Shown here: one piece after another, positions 24,469 to 33,500 of the stretch
How positions within the stretch are numbered: position 1 is the stretch's first letter
Layout: each line of letters begins with the position of its first letter
Notes under the pieces: model-generated
What the model saw: only the letters and a program-made list of their open reading frames with translations
Databases searched by the model: none
Told to the model about the DNA's origin: nothing
Made by a program: the position numbers and the translations under genes
Assembly (NCBI GenBank): GCA_040751755.1
Contig: JBFMHC010000010.1
Location: 174,664-238,663 of the forward strand
Direction of reading: 5' to 3'
Source: PFJX01 sp040751755
GTDB taxonomy: Bacteria > Pseudomonadota > Gammaproteobacteria > Burkholderiales > Thiobacillaceae
DNA length: 64,000 nucleotides

Positions 24469-25320
24469 TCAGGCTTCCTTGCGGGCGATCGCCCTTTCCA
24501 CCAGGGCGAGGAAGTCCGCCTCGCTCCGCACCTGCGCCACCTCCTGCGAGGTGACGGTGTAGCCGTGCGGGCCGGCGATCGCCTCGTAGCGCGGCACGCG
24601 CGAGTGGAACAGGCGCGGGAACACCCAGCGCGTGAAGTCGTTGGGCTCGATCTGCGCGACGAACTCCAGGCCCTTCTCGTCCATATACACGGGCAGGTGC
24701 TCGGCGAGGAAGGCGGGGCGGTAGTAGAGCGGCTTGGGGTCGCTCTGCGCGCGGCGGATCAGGGTGTCCTCCTCGTCCTTCGTGGTCACCTGGATGTAGA
24801 GGATCAGGGTGTGCTCGGCCAGCAGCTCGATCACCGAGTCGTCCTCCAGCTCGCACAGGCTGCCGCCCACGTCGTTGACGAAGTGGTGGTAGCCGTAGAT
24901 CTCCTGCGCCTTGCGCACGAACTCCGGCACGTCCTTCATGGCGGCGATCTCGGCCTCGCGGTAGAGGGCCTGGCGGCGGCTGAACTCGGGCAGGGAGAGG
25001 CCGGCGTAGTCCGGGCTGCCGAGCTTGCCGACGAAGGACAGCACCGGCCCCAGGTCCTGGATCTTGATGTTGTTGCGGATGTCGATCCAGTCGTTGCGCA
25101 GCAGCTCCTTGAGGAAGGGCACCTGCATGGCCTGCTGCTTGATCAGGTCGAGGATGGGCTCGTCCAGGTAGCGCGTGCCGATGCGGTAGTCGCCCGAGTA
25201 GTGGAACCAGTCGTGGCGGCGCAGCAGGCCGGAGATATAGGTCTTGCCCACGCCGGACATGCCCAGCAGGGTGATGCGCTTGGTGTCCCAGGCGCGGAAC
25301 GACTCGGGGGTGAATTTCAT
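24469..25320 (-). CDS. P-loop NTPase of unknown role
   Basis: I do not recognise a characterised family. The 283-residue protein has a Walker A motif GMSGVGKT at residues 19-26. A kinase-like body follows, with the segments DWFHYSGDYRIGTRYLDEP, HHFVNDVGGSLCELED and LILYIQVTTKDEEDTLIRR; the last could supply the Walker B region. It looks like a small-molecule kinase or regulatory ATPase. Its ATG overlaps the stop of the upstream CobW GTPase (ATGA), and metA follows after a repeat. A link to metal use or methionine synthesis is suggested by context alone. Confidence 0.7.
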   Translation of the reverse strand: MKFTPESFRAWDTKRITLLGMSGVGKTYISGLLRRHDWFHYSGDYRIGTRYLDEPILDLIKQQAMQVPFLKELLRNDWIDIRNNIKIQDLGPVLSFVGKLGSPDYAGLSLPEFSRRQALYREAEIAAMKDVPEFVRKAQEIYGYHHFVNDVGGSLCELEDDSVIELLAEHTLILYIQVTTKDEEDTLIRRAQSDPKPLYYRPAFLAEHLPVYMDEKGLEFVAQIEPNDFTRWVFPRLFHSRVPRYEAIAGPHGYTVTSQEVAQVRSEADFLALVERAIARKEA

Positions 25321-26402
25321 GCTTTGGCCGGGGGTGATGTTTCAGGAGAGGTCGCCAGTGTGCCTGCCGCGGCCGCGTGGGTGAAGTCTTCCATGAGTTT
25401 CCGCACGAAGGCCTCGTCCAGGCCGTCGGTGATGAAGACGAAGCGGCTGCGCCGGTTTTCATCCGGCCAGTCCGCCAGTTCCGCCGGCGGGTAGAACACG
25501 TGCTGCACGGCATGCAGCACCACGGGCTTGTCGCGGCCCTGCACGTTGACGATGGCCTTCATGCGCAGCAGCTGCTTGGCGCGGAAGGCGGAGAGCATCT
25601 CCAGGGCGGCGCTCACGCCCTCCCAGTCCAGGGGCGCGTCGAAGTCGAGGCTGAAGCTGCGGATGCGCTCGTCGTGCAGGGGCGGCTGTGCCGGTTTTGC
25701 CTTGCCCCCCAGCGGGCCGGCGGCGGCAGGCCGGTAGCGCTGGTGCGCCAGCCACTTCGCCACGTCCGGGTGCTTGCCCGCGGGGTTGAACAGGCCCAGG
25801 TCGAGCAGGGCGGCGAAGTCGGTCTCGCCGCGCATGGCGACGACCTGTGCGGCGGCCGGGTTCAGTTCGCTCAGGCGCGTGCGCAGGGCCTCCACCTCGG
25901 CGGGGTTGGCCAGGTCCGTCTTGGTGATCACCAGGCGGTCCGCCACCGCCACCTGGCGCAGGGCCTCCGGGTAGCTCTCGAGCTGCTGCTCGCCCAGCAC
26001 CGCGTCCACCGTGGTGACCACGCCGTCCATGCGGAAGCGCGCGGCGATCCAGCGCTCGTTGAGCAGGGTGTCGAGGATGGGCGCCGGGTCGGCGATGCCG
26101 GTGGTCTCGATGACCACCCGCTCGAACGGCGGCAGCTTGCCGTCGGCACGGCCCATGGCCAGGTTCTTCAGGGTCGGCGCGAGCGAGCCCACCACCTGGC
26201 AGCACACGCAGCCGCCGGCGAGCAGGGCGAGCGGGCCCTGCGTCTCCTCCAGAAGCTGGTGGTCGAGGCCGATCTCGCCGAACTCGTTCATCACCACGGC
26301 GGTGAGCGGCACGTGGCGCAGCAGGTGGTTGAGCAGCGTGGTCTTGCCGCTGCCCAGAAAGCCCGTGAGCAGGGTGACCGGGATGGGGGCGTCGGGCGTC
26401 AT
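25317..26402 (-). CDS. CobW/COG0523-family GTPase (metallochaperone type)
   Basis: A 361-residue G3E-family GTPase with GFLGSGKTTLLNHLL (Walker A, residues 13-27), NEFGEIGLD (switch I) and the hallmark metal-binding GGCVCC (CxCC). VIETTGIADPAP and the guanine-specificity motif TKTD follow, with a C-terminal CobW domain (about residues 235-340). COG0523 proteins deliver zinc, cobalt or other metals to client enzymes. The client is not obvious; the operon partners are a P-loop protein and metA. No zinc-responsive site is recognisable in the 86-base divergent gap to the CZB gene. Confidence 0.9.
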   Translation of the reverse strand: MTPDAPIPVTLLTGFLGSGKTTLLNHLLRHVPLTAVVMNEFGEIGLDHQLLEETQGPLALLAGGCVCCQVVGSLAPTLKNLAMGRADGKLPPFERVVIETTGIADPAPILDTLLNERWIAARFRMDGVVTTVDAVLGEQQLESYPEALRQVAVADRLVITKTDLANPAEVEALRTRLSELNPAAAQVVAMRGETDFAALLDLGLFNPAGKHPDVAKWLAHQRYRPAAAGPLGGKAKPAQPPLHDERIRSFSLDFDAPLDWEGVSAALEMLSAFRAKQLLRMKAIVNVQGRDKPVVLHAVQHVFYPPAELADWPDENRRSRFVFITDGLDEAFVRKLMEDFTHAAAAGTLATSPETSPPAKA

Positions 26403-26488
26403 GCGGGGGGCGGAGGGGCAAAACCGGCATTATAAAAGCGCCGGGCGGGTGGTAATGTCGCTGTCACATCCAACGAGAGGAGACCGAC

Positions 26489-26986
26489 ATGGGACTGCTG
26501 GACTGGTTCAAGGCGCTGGCGAGCGGCAAGGAGGTCTCCGAACCCGAGGCCACGGGGGCAGCGCAGGGCGCGCCCGAGGCGGCGGACCCGGACGCGGGGG
26601 TGGTGGCAGGACTCGACTTCAAGGGCGCGATCAACGCGCACATGGCCTGGAAGGTGCGCCTGGAGAAATGCATCAACGACACCAGCGAGGAGGAGCTGCA
26701 CGTCGACGTGGTGTCGCGCGACGACCAGTGCGTGCTCGGCAAGTGGATCCACGGCCCCGGCGGCGAGCGGTTCGGCCACCTGCGCGAGTTCCAGGAGATG
26801 AAGATGGAGCACATGCGCTTCCACCTCGGCGCCGGCGACGTGCTCGCCTGCTGCCAGGCCGGCGACAAGGAGGGGGCGATGGATAAGCTGCGCGCCGGCG
26901 ACTACACGCGCGCCTCCGCGCGGGTGAAGCTGCACCTCTCGCGCCTCTACGTGCAGCTCACCGACCATCCCCAGAGTCTCGAATAG
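26489..26986 (+). CDS. CZB (chemoreceptor zinc-binding) domain protein
   Basis: A 165-residue soluble protein whose C-terminal part is a CZB domain: the first histidine in INAHMAWKVRLE, the cysteine in CVLGKWIHGPGG, and two histidines in EHMRFHLGAGD. These four ligands bind zinc. The N-terminal 45 residues are Ala/Glu-rich and probably disordered. CZB domains usually sit on chemoreceptors or diguanylate cyclases; a stand-alone form could be a diffusible zinc sensor. It is divergent from the CobW metallochaperone-type gene, which supports a zinc theme. GAGAGGAGACCGAC before the ATG is a good ribosome site. Confidence 0.88.
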   Translation: MGLLDWFKALASGKEVSEPEATGAAQGAPEAADPDAGVVAGLDFKGAINAHMAWKVRLEKCINDTSEEELHVDVVSRDDQCVLGKWIHGPGGERFGHLREFQEMKMEHMRFHLGAGDVLACCQAGDKEGAMDKLRAGDYTRASARVKLHLSRLYVQLTDHPQSLE

Positions 26987-27012
26987 CTCCCGCGCCGGTA
27001 GAATCGCGCCCC

Positions 27013-27939
27013 ATGGCAGACCGTGAATTGCACAAGGGGCGCGCCAAGACCGCCCGCATCCCCATCAAGATCGTCCCCAGGCCGCGCCAGCGCCTGCCGG
27101 TGTGGATCAAGGCGCAGGCGCCGGGTTCGCCGGAGGTGGCGCGGCTCAAGACGATCCTGCGCGAGGCACGGCTGCACACCGTGTGCGAGGAGGCCGCCTG
27201 CCCCAACCTGGGCGAATGCTTCCGCCACGGCACCGCCACCTTCATGATCCTCGGCGACCTGTGCACGCGCCGCTGTCCGTTCTGCGACGTCGGCCACGGC
27301 AAGCCCCTGCCGCCCGACCCGGAGGAGCCGCGCCACCTCGCCGAGACCGTCGCCGCCATGGGCCTCAAGTACGTGGTGATCACCAGCGTCGACCGCGACG
27401 ACCTCAAGGACGGCGGCGCCGGCCACTTCGCCGCCTGCCTGCGCGCGGTGCGCGAGGCCGCGCCGGACACGCGCATCGAGATCCTCACCCCCGACTTCCG
27501 CGGCCGCGAGGCGCTCGCCCTGGAGATCCTCGCCGCAGAGCCGCCGGACGTCATGAACCACAACCTGGAGACCGTGCCGCGCCTCTACAAGGCCTGCCGC
27601 CCGGGTGCCGACTACGTCCACTCCCTGCAACTGCTGCGCGACTTCAAGGCGCGCGTGCCGGGCGTGCCGACCAAGTCCGGCATCATGCTGGGTCTGGGCG
27701 AGACGGACGAGGAGGTGCGCGAGGTGCTGGCCGACCTGCGCGCCCACGACGTGGACATGCTCACCATCGGCCAGTACCTGCAGCCCTCGCCGCACCACCT
27801 GCCGGTGGAGCGTTTCGTCACGCCCGACGAGTTCGCCGCGTTCGAGCGCCTGGCCCTGGAGATGGGCTTCCGCAACGTCGCCAGCGGCCCCATGGTGCGC
27901 TCCAGCTACCACGCCGACCGGCAGGCGGCGGGCGTCTAG
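27013..27939 (+). CDS. lipA: Lipoyl synthase
   Basis: LipA is a radical-SAM enzyme inserting two sulfurs into octanoyl groups on lipoate-dependent enzymes. The auxiliary cluster motif CEEAACPNLGEC (about residues 56-67) is followed by the radical-SAM motif CTRRCPFC. The C-terminal RSSYHAD supplies the unusual serine ligand. Its 308 residues are typical. It is usually next to lipB, which is not seen here; the upstream neighbour is the CZB protein. Confidence 0.97.
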   Translation: MADRELHKGRAKTARIPIKIVPRPRQRLPVWIKAQAPGSPEVARLKTILREARLHTVCEEAACPNLGECFRHGTATFMILGDLCTRRCPFCDVGHGKPLPPDPEEPRHLAETVAAMGLKYVVITSVDRDDLKDGGAGHFAACLRAVREAAPDTRIEILTPDFRGREALALEILAAEPPDVMNHNLETVPRLYKACRPGADYVHSLQLLRDFKARVPGVPTKSGIMLGLGETDEEVREVLADLRAHDVDMLTIGQYLQPSPHHLPVERFVTPDEFAAFERLALEMGFRNVASGPMVRSSYHADRQAAGV

Positions 27940-28096
27940 ACGCGCTGTCCGCGGCCCCGGGCGCTGCCCGGCCATGAGCCGAATGGATCATGCGCGCCCG
28001 CGCCGCGCGCAATCAGCCTGAAACCGCCCTCTGCAAACCTTGTCCAGCCTGCCCCGTCGCACCCGCCGGGGCCAACGACTCGACAAGGGAGGGCAC

Positions 28097-29542
28097 ATGC
28101 CCAAGCACATCCACAAGACCTTCGCGCTGAGCCTGTTGCCGCTGCTGATCGGCGCGGCCTTCCACGCGACCTCCGCGCACGCCGCCGCGCCCTCCGCCAC
28201 CAGCGTGCGTTTCGCCACCTTCAACGCCTCGCTCAACCGTGACGTCAGCGGCCAGCTGATCTCCGACCTGGAGAACCCGGGTGGCGCCGACCTCGCCACC
28301 ACCGTTGGCAAGCGCATCCAGCAGGCGCACAACGTCGCCGAGATCATCCAGCGCATCGCCCCGGACGTCCTGCTGGTCAATGAGTTCGACTTTGACCAGA
28401 ACGGCGTCGCCGGCAGCAGCAGCACGCCTTCGCCCCTGGGCTATTCCAGCAAGGCCGCGAAGCTGTTCCAGGACAACTTCCTCGCCGCCTCCCACGGCAA
28501 CGCGGTGCGCGGCCTGACCGGCGGCGTCAGCTTCGCCTACCGCTACACCCCCACCACCAATACCGGCCTCGCCAGCGGCTTCGATCTGAACAACAACGGC
28601 GCGGTGAGCGGCGGCGACGATGCCTATGGCTTCGGCGTCTTCGCCGGCCAGTACGGCTTCACCCTCTACTCCAAGTACGAGATCGTCGGCGTGCGCAGCT
28701 TCCAGAACTTCAAGTGGAAGGACATGCCCGGCAACCTGCTGACCAACGACCCCAGCGCCGGCGCCAACAACCTCGCCAGCTTCTACAGCCCGGAGGAGAT
28801 CGACGCCCTGCGCCTGTCGTCGAAGAACCACGTCGACGTGACCCTGCGCATCAACGGCCAGGAGGTGCACTTCCTCACCGCCCATCCCACGCCGCCCACC
28901 TTCGACGGCGCCGAGGACCGCAACGGCAAGCGCAACCACGACGAGATCCGCTTCTGGGCCGACTACGTCAACGGCGCCGGCTACATCTACGACGACCAGG
29001 GCGGCACGGGTGGCCTCGCGGCGGGAGCGCGCTTCGTCATCGCCGGCGACTACAACGCCGACCCGCTGGACGGCGACTCCTTCGACCACGCCATCAACCA
29101 GCTGCTCAACGACCCCCTGGTCAACACCGGCGTCACGCCGCAGAGCGCCGGCGGTACCGCGGCGGCCGATTACCCGAGCAACAACGGCACCGCCAACCAG
29201 GGTCACTTGGGCGACCCCCGCCACGACACCGCCGACTTCAACGACGCCGCCCCCGGCAACCTGCGCGTCGACTACGTCCTGCCCTCCGCCAACCTGGGTA
29301 TCGAGGACGCCGGCGTCTTCTGGCCGGTGGACAGCGACACCGCGACGGCCAACAACACCGGCGAGCTGTTCGACCTGGTCGGCACCTTCCGCGACCAGAA
29401 CCTCTACGCCAACCTGCCCAGCTCCGACCACAAGGCGGTGTGGGTGGACGTGAGCGTGCCGGTGCCCGAACCCGAGACCTATGCCCTCATGCTCGCCGGC
29501 CTGGGGCTGGTGGGATTCATGGCGCGCCGCCGCAAGGCCTGA
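28097..29542 (+). CDS. Secreted endonuclease/exonuclease/phosphatase-family protein with PEP-CTERM anchor
   Basis: A 481-residue exported protein: signal peptide to about residue 30 (ending TSAHAA), an EEP domain, then a PEP-CTERM sorting tail. EEP landmarks are the strand VRFATFNASLN, the metal-site Glu in VNEFDF, the His in FLTAHPTPP, GDYNADP (catalytic Asp/Asn), and the late Asp-His pair in SSDHKAVW. The tail reads VPEPETYAL, a hydrophobic helix, then RRRK. PEP-CTERM tails are processed by exosortase and mark exported, often extracellular-matrix-linked proteins in betaproteobacteria. GGGAGGG precedes the start at 28097. A role in using extracellular DNA or phosphate esters is possible. Confidence 0.88.
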   Translation: MPKHIHKTFALSLLPLLIGAAFHATSAHAAAPSATSVRFATFNASLNRDVSGQLISDLENPGGADLATTVGKRIQQAHNVAEIIQRIAPDVLLVNEFDFDQNGVAGSSSTPSPLGYSSKAAKLFQDNFLAASHGNAVRGLTGGVSFAYRYTPTTNTGLASGFDLNNNGAVSGGDDAYGFGVFAGQYGFTLYSKYEIVGVRSFQNFKWKDMPGNLLTNDPSAGANNLASFYSPEEIDALRLSSKNHVDVTLRINGQEVHFLTAHPTPPTFDGAEDRNGKRNHDEIRFWADYVNGAGYIYDDQGGTGGLAAGARFVIAGDYNADPLDGDSFDHAINQLLNDPLVNTGVTPQSAGGTAAADYPSNNGTANQGHLGDPRHDTADFNDAAPGNLRVDYVLPSANLGIEDAGVFWPVDSDTATANNTGELFDLVGTFRDQNLYANLPSSDHKAVWVDVSVPVPEPETYALMLAGLGLVGFMARRRKA

Positions 29543-29570
29543 GGCACGCGCGCAACCGAGCAACTGGCTT

Positions 29571-29597
29571 GCGCCGCCTGCGGGCGGCGCTTTTTTT
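29571..29597 (+). terminator. Rho-independent terminator after the PEP-CTERM gene
   Basis: GCGCCGCC (29571-29578) and GGCGGCGC (29583-29590) form a perfect 8-base stem with loop TGCG, followed directly by seven T (29591-29597). It lies 29 bases after the stop. Confidence 0.92.
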
Positions 29598-29670
29598 CGT
29601 GGTGGCGGCGGCGGAAAGTGCCATGCGCATGCCCTAGAATGGCCGCGCTCACAATGACGGAAGGCTCCCC

Positions 29671-30495
29671 GTGGACCTCATGCTCCTGTTCAAGGCCCTG
29701 ATTCTCGGCATCGTCGAGGGCCTGACCGAATTCCTGCCCATCTCCAGCACCGGCCACCTGATCCTGGTCGGTGACCTGCTCGACTTCAACGACGACAAGG
29801 GCAAGGTGTTCGAGGTGGCGATCCAGACCGGCGCGATCATGGCCGTGGTATGGGACTACCGCGCCAAGTTCGGCGCGGTGGCGCGCGGCCTGCCCGGCGA
29901 CCCGATGGCGCGGCGCTTCATCCTCAACCTGTTCCTCGCCTTCGTGCCCATCGCCGCGCTCGGCCTGCTGTTCGGCAAGGTCATCAAGGCGCACCTGTTC
30001 GCGCCGGTGCCGGTGGCCCTGGCCTTCATCGTCGGCGGCCTGGTGATCTACTGGGCGGAACGGCGCGAGCACGTGATCCGCGTGCAGGAAGTGGACGATC
30101 TGGACTGGCGCGACGCGCTGAAGCTCGGCTTCGCGCAGTGTTTCGCCCTCATCCCCGGCACCTCGCGTTCCGGCGCCACCATCATCGGCGGCCTGCTGAT
30201 CGGCCTGTCGCGCAAGGCGGCGGCGGAGTTCTCCTTCTTCCTCGCCGTGCCGACCCTGGGCGTGGCCACCCTGTATGACCTGTACAAGCACCGCGACCTG
30301 CTCTCGATGGCGGACCTGCCCATGTTCGCGGTCGGTTTCGTCGCCGCCTTCCTCAGCGCGGCCCTGGCGGTGCGGGTGTTCATCCGCTACGTGGCCAGCC
30401 ACGACTTCACCCTGTTCGTGGTCTACCGCATCGTCTTCGGCGTGGTGGTGCTGGCCACCGCCTACACCGGGCTGGTGAACTGGACCGTGCACTGA
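29671..30495 (+). CDS. uppP: Undecaprenyl-diphosphatase UppP (BacA)
   Basis: UppP recycles undecaprenyl diphosphate to the monophosphate carrier for peptidoglycan and other envelope polymers. The 274-residue membrane protein has the two signature motifs: GIVEGLTEFLPISSTGHLIL near the N-terminus (Glu and Ser essential) and PGTSRSGATI in the second half (arginine for the phosphate). About eight hydrophobic segments are visible. The GTG at 29671 or the ATG at 29680 could be the start; the former has GGAAGG-type sequence upstream. The gene stands alone between two hairpins. Confidence 0.95.
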   Translation: MDLMLLFKALILGIVEGLTEFLPISSTGHLILVGDLLDFNDDKGKVFEVAIQTGAIMAVVWDYRAKFGAVARGLPGDPMARRFILNLFLAFVPIAALGLLFGKVIKAHLFAPVPVALAFIVGGLVIYWAERREHVIRVQEVDDLDWRDALKLGFAQCFALIPGTSRSGATIIGGLLIGLSRKAAAEFSFFLAVPTLGVATLYDLYKHRDLLSMADLPMFAVGFVAAFLSAALAVRVFIRYVASHDFTLFVVYRIVFGVVVLATAYTGLVNWTVH

Positions 30496-30524
30496 GCACG
30501 GCGCGGCCTCGGGCCGCGCCGTGC
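30496..30524. terminator. Perfect 12-bp hairpin between uppP and chpA (convergent)
   Basis: GCACGGCGCGGC (30496-30507) pairs with GCCGCGCCGTGC (30513-30524) around a 5-base loop. It starts immediately after the uppP stop and touches the chpA stop on the other strand. There is no T run on either side, but the position between convergent genes suggests a shared terminator or transcript end. Confidence 0.65.
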
Positions 30525-33500
30525 TATGCCACGGACGGTTCCAGGCGCGCCAGGCGCCGGATCTCCGCCAGCAGTTCCTCCTCCTGGTAGGGTTTGCCCA
30601 TGTAGCCGTCGACGCCCAGCTCCATGGCGTGGTCGCGGTGTTTGTCGGCGGTGCGCGAGGTGATCATGATGATCGGCAGCTTCGCCAGGCGCGGGTTGCC
30701 GCGCACGTTCTGCGTCACCTCGAAGCCGTCCATGCGCGGCATCTCGATGTCCAGCAGCATCGCCGCCGGCATCTCGCTTTCCAGCTTCTCCAGGGCCTCG
30801 ACGCCGTCCCGCGCGGTGCTGACGCGGAAGCCCTCGCGTTCCAGCAGGCGGCTGGTGATCTTGCGCACGGTGAGCGAGTCGTCGACCACCATGATCAGCG
30901 GCGCCTGGTCCGCCTCCTCCTCCTCCTCCTCCACCGTGAGCTGGGGCGCGCGCTCGGCGAGCAGGAAGGGGTTGAGGATGAGGGCGACGCGGCCGTCGCC
31001 CAGCACGGTGGCGCCGCTGATGCCGGCGATGCGCGCGAGCTGCGGGCCGATCGGCTTCACCACCGCCTCGAAGTTGCCTTCCATGGCGTCCACGCGCAGC
31101 GCCAGCCGCGATTCGCCGGCCTTCAGCAGCAACAGGGTGCGGAAGCGCCCCTCGTTGGGCGTGGACTTGCAGTCCACCAGTTCGGCGAGGGTGCGCAGCG
31201 GATAGCGTTCCCCGTCGATCTCGATGTAGCCCTGCTCGTGCAGGGCGTGCAGCTGCTCGGCCGGTACCTCGCGCACCAGGCTCACCAGGTTGGCGGGGAG
31301 CGCCCAGGTCTGGTCACCGGCTCGCGCCAGCACCACCTGGGTGAGCGCCAGGGTCAGGGGCAGGCGGACGGTGAAGCGCGCGCCCTCGCCGGGGACGCTG
31401 TCCAGGCGCACGCGGCCGCCGATGCCGGCGATCTCGTTCTTCACCACGTCCAGGCCGATGCCGCGCCCGGCCAGCTCGGTGACCTGGGTGGCGGTGGAGA
31501 AGCCGGAACGGAACAGGAAGGCCTCCGCCTGTTCCGGCGTGATCGGCTGGTCCGCCTCCAGCCAGCCCAGTTCGACGGCGCGCGCGCGCACCGTCTCCAG
31601 GTTCACGCCGGCGCCGTCGTCGGACAGGACGAGGACGATCTCGTTGCCCTCCTGGCGCGCGCTCAGGCGCACCTCGCCGTATTCCGGCTTGCCCGCCGCC
31701 TCGCGCACCTCCGGCGGCTCGATGCCGTGCGCCACGGCGTTGCGCACCAGGTGTTCGAGCGGCGCGGCGATCTTGTCCAGCACCGCCCGATCGAGTTCGG
31801 TCTGCCCGCCCTCCAGTTCCAGCTGCGCGCGCCGCGCGGTCTCCTTGGCGGACTGGCGGACGATGCGGTAGAGACGCTCGGCGAGGGTGTTGAGGGGCAC
31901 CATGCGCATGTGCATGAGCTCCTGCTGCAGGGTGCGCGCCATGCGCGACTGCTGGATCAGCGCGGTGTCCGCCTCGTTCAGGCCGGCGAGCAGGTTGTCC
32001 TGCGCGGTGGAGACGTCGTTGACGCTCTCCGCCAGCTGGCGCGTGAGTTCCTGCAGACGCGAGAAGCGGTCGAATTCGAGCGGGTCGAACTGGCTTTCGT
32101 CGATGTGCGACAGGCGCGAGCGCATCTGCGATTCCGCCTGGATCTCCAGCTCGCGCAGCTGCGCGCGCAGGCGCTCGACGTTGGCCGCCAGTTCCTGCGC
32201 GGTCTGTTTGTAGCCGTTCAGCACGTTCTCGATCCGCGCGCGCGCGATCGCCACCTCGCCCGCCTCGTTGAGCAGGGTGTCGAGCACGTCCGACTTGAGG
32301 CGCATGGCCTGGCGCAGGCGCAGCTCGTTGTCGAGGCCGGCCTTCGCCGCGGCCGCCGGCGCCGGCATGGGGGCAGCCGCGCCCGTCGTCTCCGGGGCCT
32401 GCGCCGGCTCGAGTGCGGCCGACGTCGGCGCTTCGGTCTGTACGGCATGAGGCCCGGACTTGAGATGGTCCACCATCTCGTGGATCTGGTCGTATTCGCC
32501 CTCCAGGTGTTCCAGGAAGGCCGGCGTGGCCGTCGCGCCCTGCTCCATCACACGCGTCTCCAGGGCATGCACGCGTTCGCCGAGGCGCATCGCGCCGGCC
32601 ATGCGCGCCGAGCCCTTGAGGGTGTGCAGGATGCGCTTGAGGACCTCGCCGGCACCGGGCGCGTCGGGTTGCGCGCGCCACTCGCGCAGGCTTGCGCCGA
32701 TGCGCGGCAGCAACTCGTCGGCCTCCTCCAGGAAGATGGGCAGCAGCTGCTCGTCCAGCTCGTCCTGGGCCACCGGCGCTTCGGGCACGGGGGCGGGCTT
32801 GGGCTCCGGCGTGTCGATCCGCGCCAGGGCCTCCTCGATCTCGCGTTCCAGGGCCACGGTCTCGCCGGTGTCTGCGGCCGGCCCGGCGGCCGCCGGGGGC
32901 ATCGCCTCCGCTGCCTCGACAGGCGCGGCGGGGCCGGATTTGAGACGTTCCACGTGGTCCTGGATGGCGTCGTATTCGTTCTCCAGATGGTCGATGAACC
33001 CCGGCGTCGCCACCAGGCCGTGTTCGGCGACCTCGGCCTCCAGTGCGTGCACGTGCTCGCCAAGGCGCAGGGCGCCGGCCATGCGCGCGGAGCCCTTGAG
33101 GGTATGCAGCAGGCGCTTCAGTTCCTCGCCGGCCTTGGACGCGCCGGGCTGCGCGCGCCACTCGCGCAGGCTCGCGCCGATGCGCGGCAGCAGCTCGTCC
33201 GCCTCGTCGAGGAAGATGGGCAGCAGTTGCTCGTCCAGCTCGTCCTGCGCCAGCGGCGCCGCGGCGGCGGGCGTGGGCTCCGCGGGAGCGGCGTCGCCCT
33301 GCGGTTCTGCAGGCAGCGCCAGGCCCGCGAGGATCTCCTCCACCTCTGCCATGGCCGTGGGGAAGCGGCGCGCCAGGATGCCGTCGACGGCGCCGCTCAG
33401 GCGCTCGATGACCGCGTCGAGGCCGCCGGTGACCTCGTCCGGCAGGCTCAGGGTCTTGTCCGGCCAGTTGCCGCCCCAGCGCTCCAGGGCGTGCGCCGCC

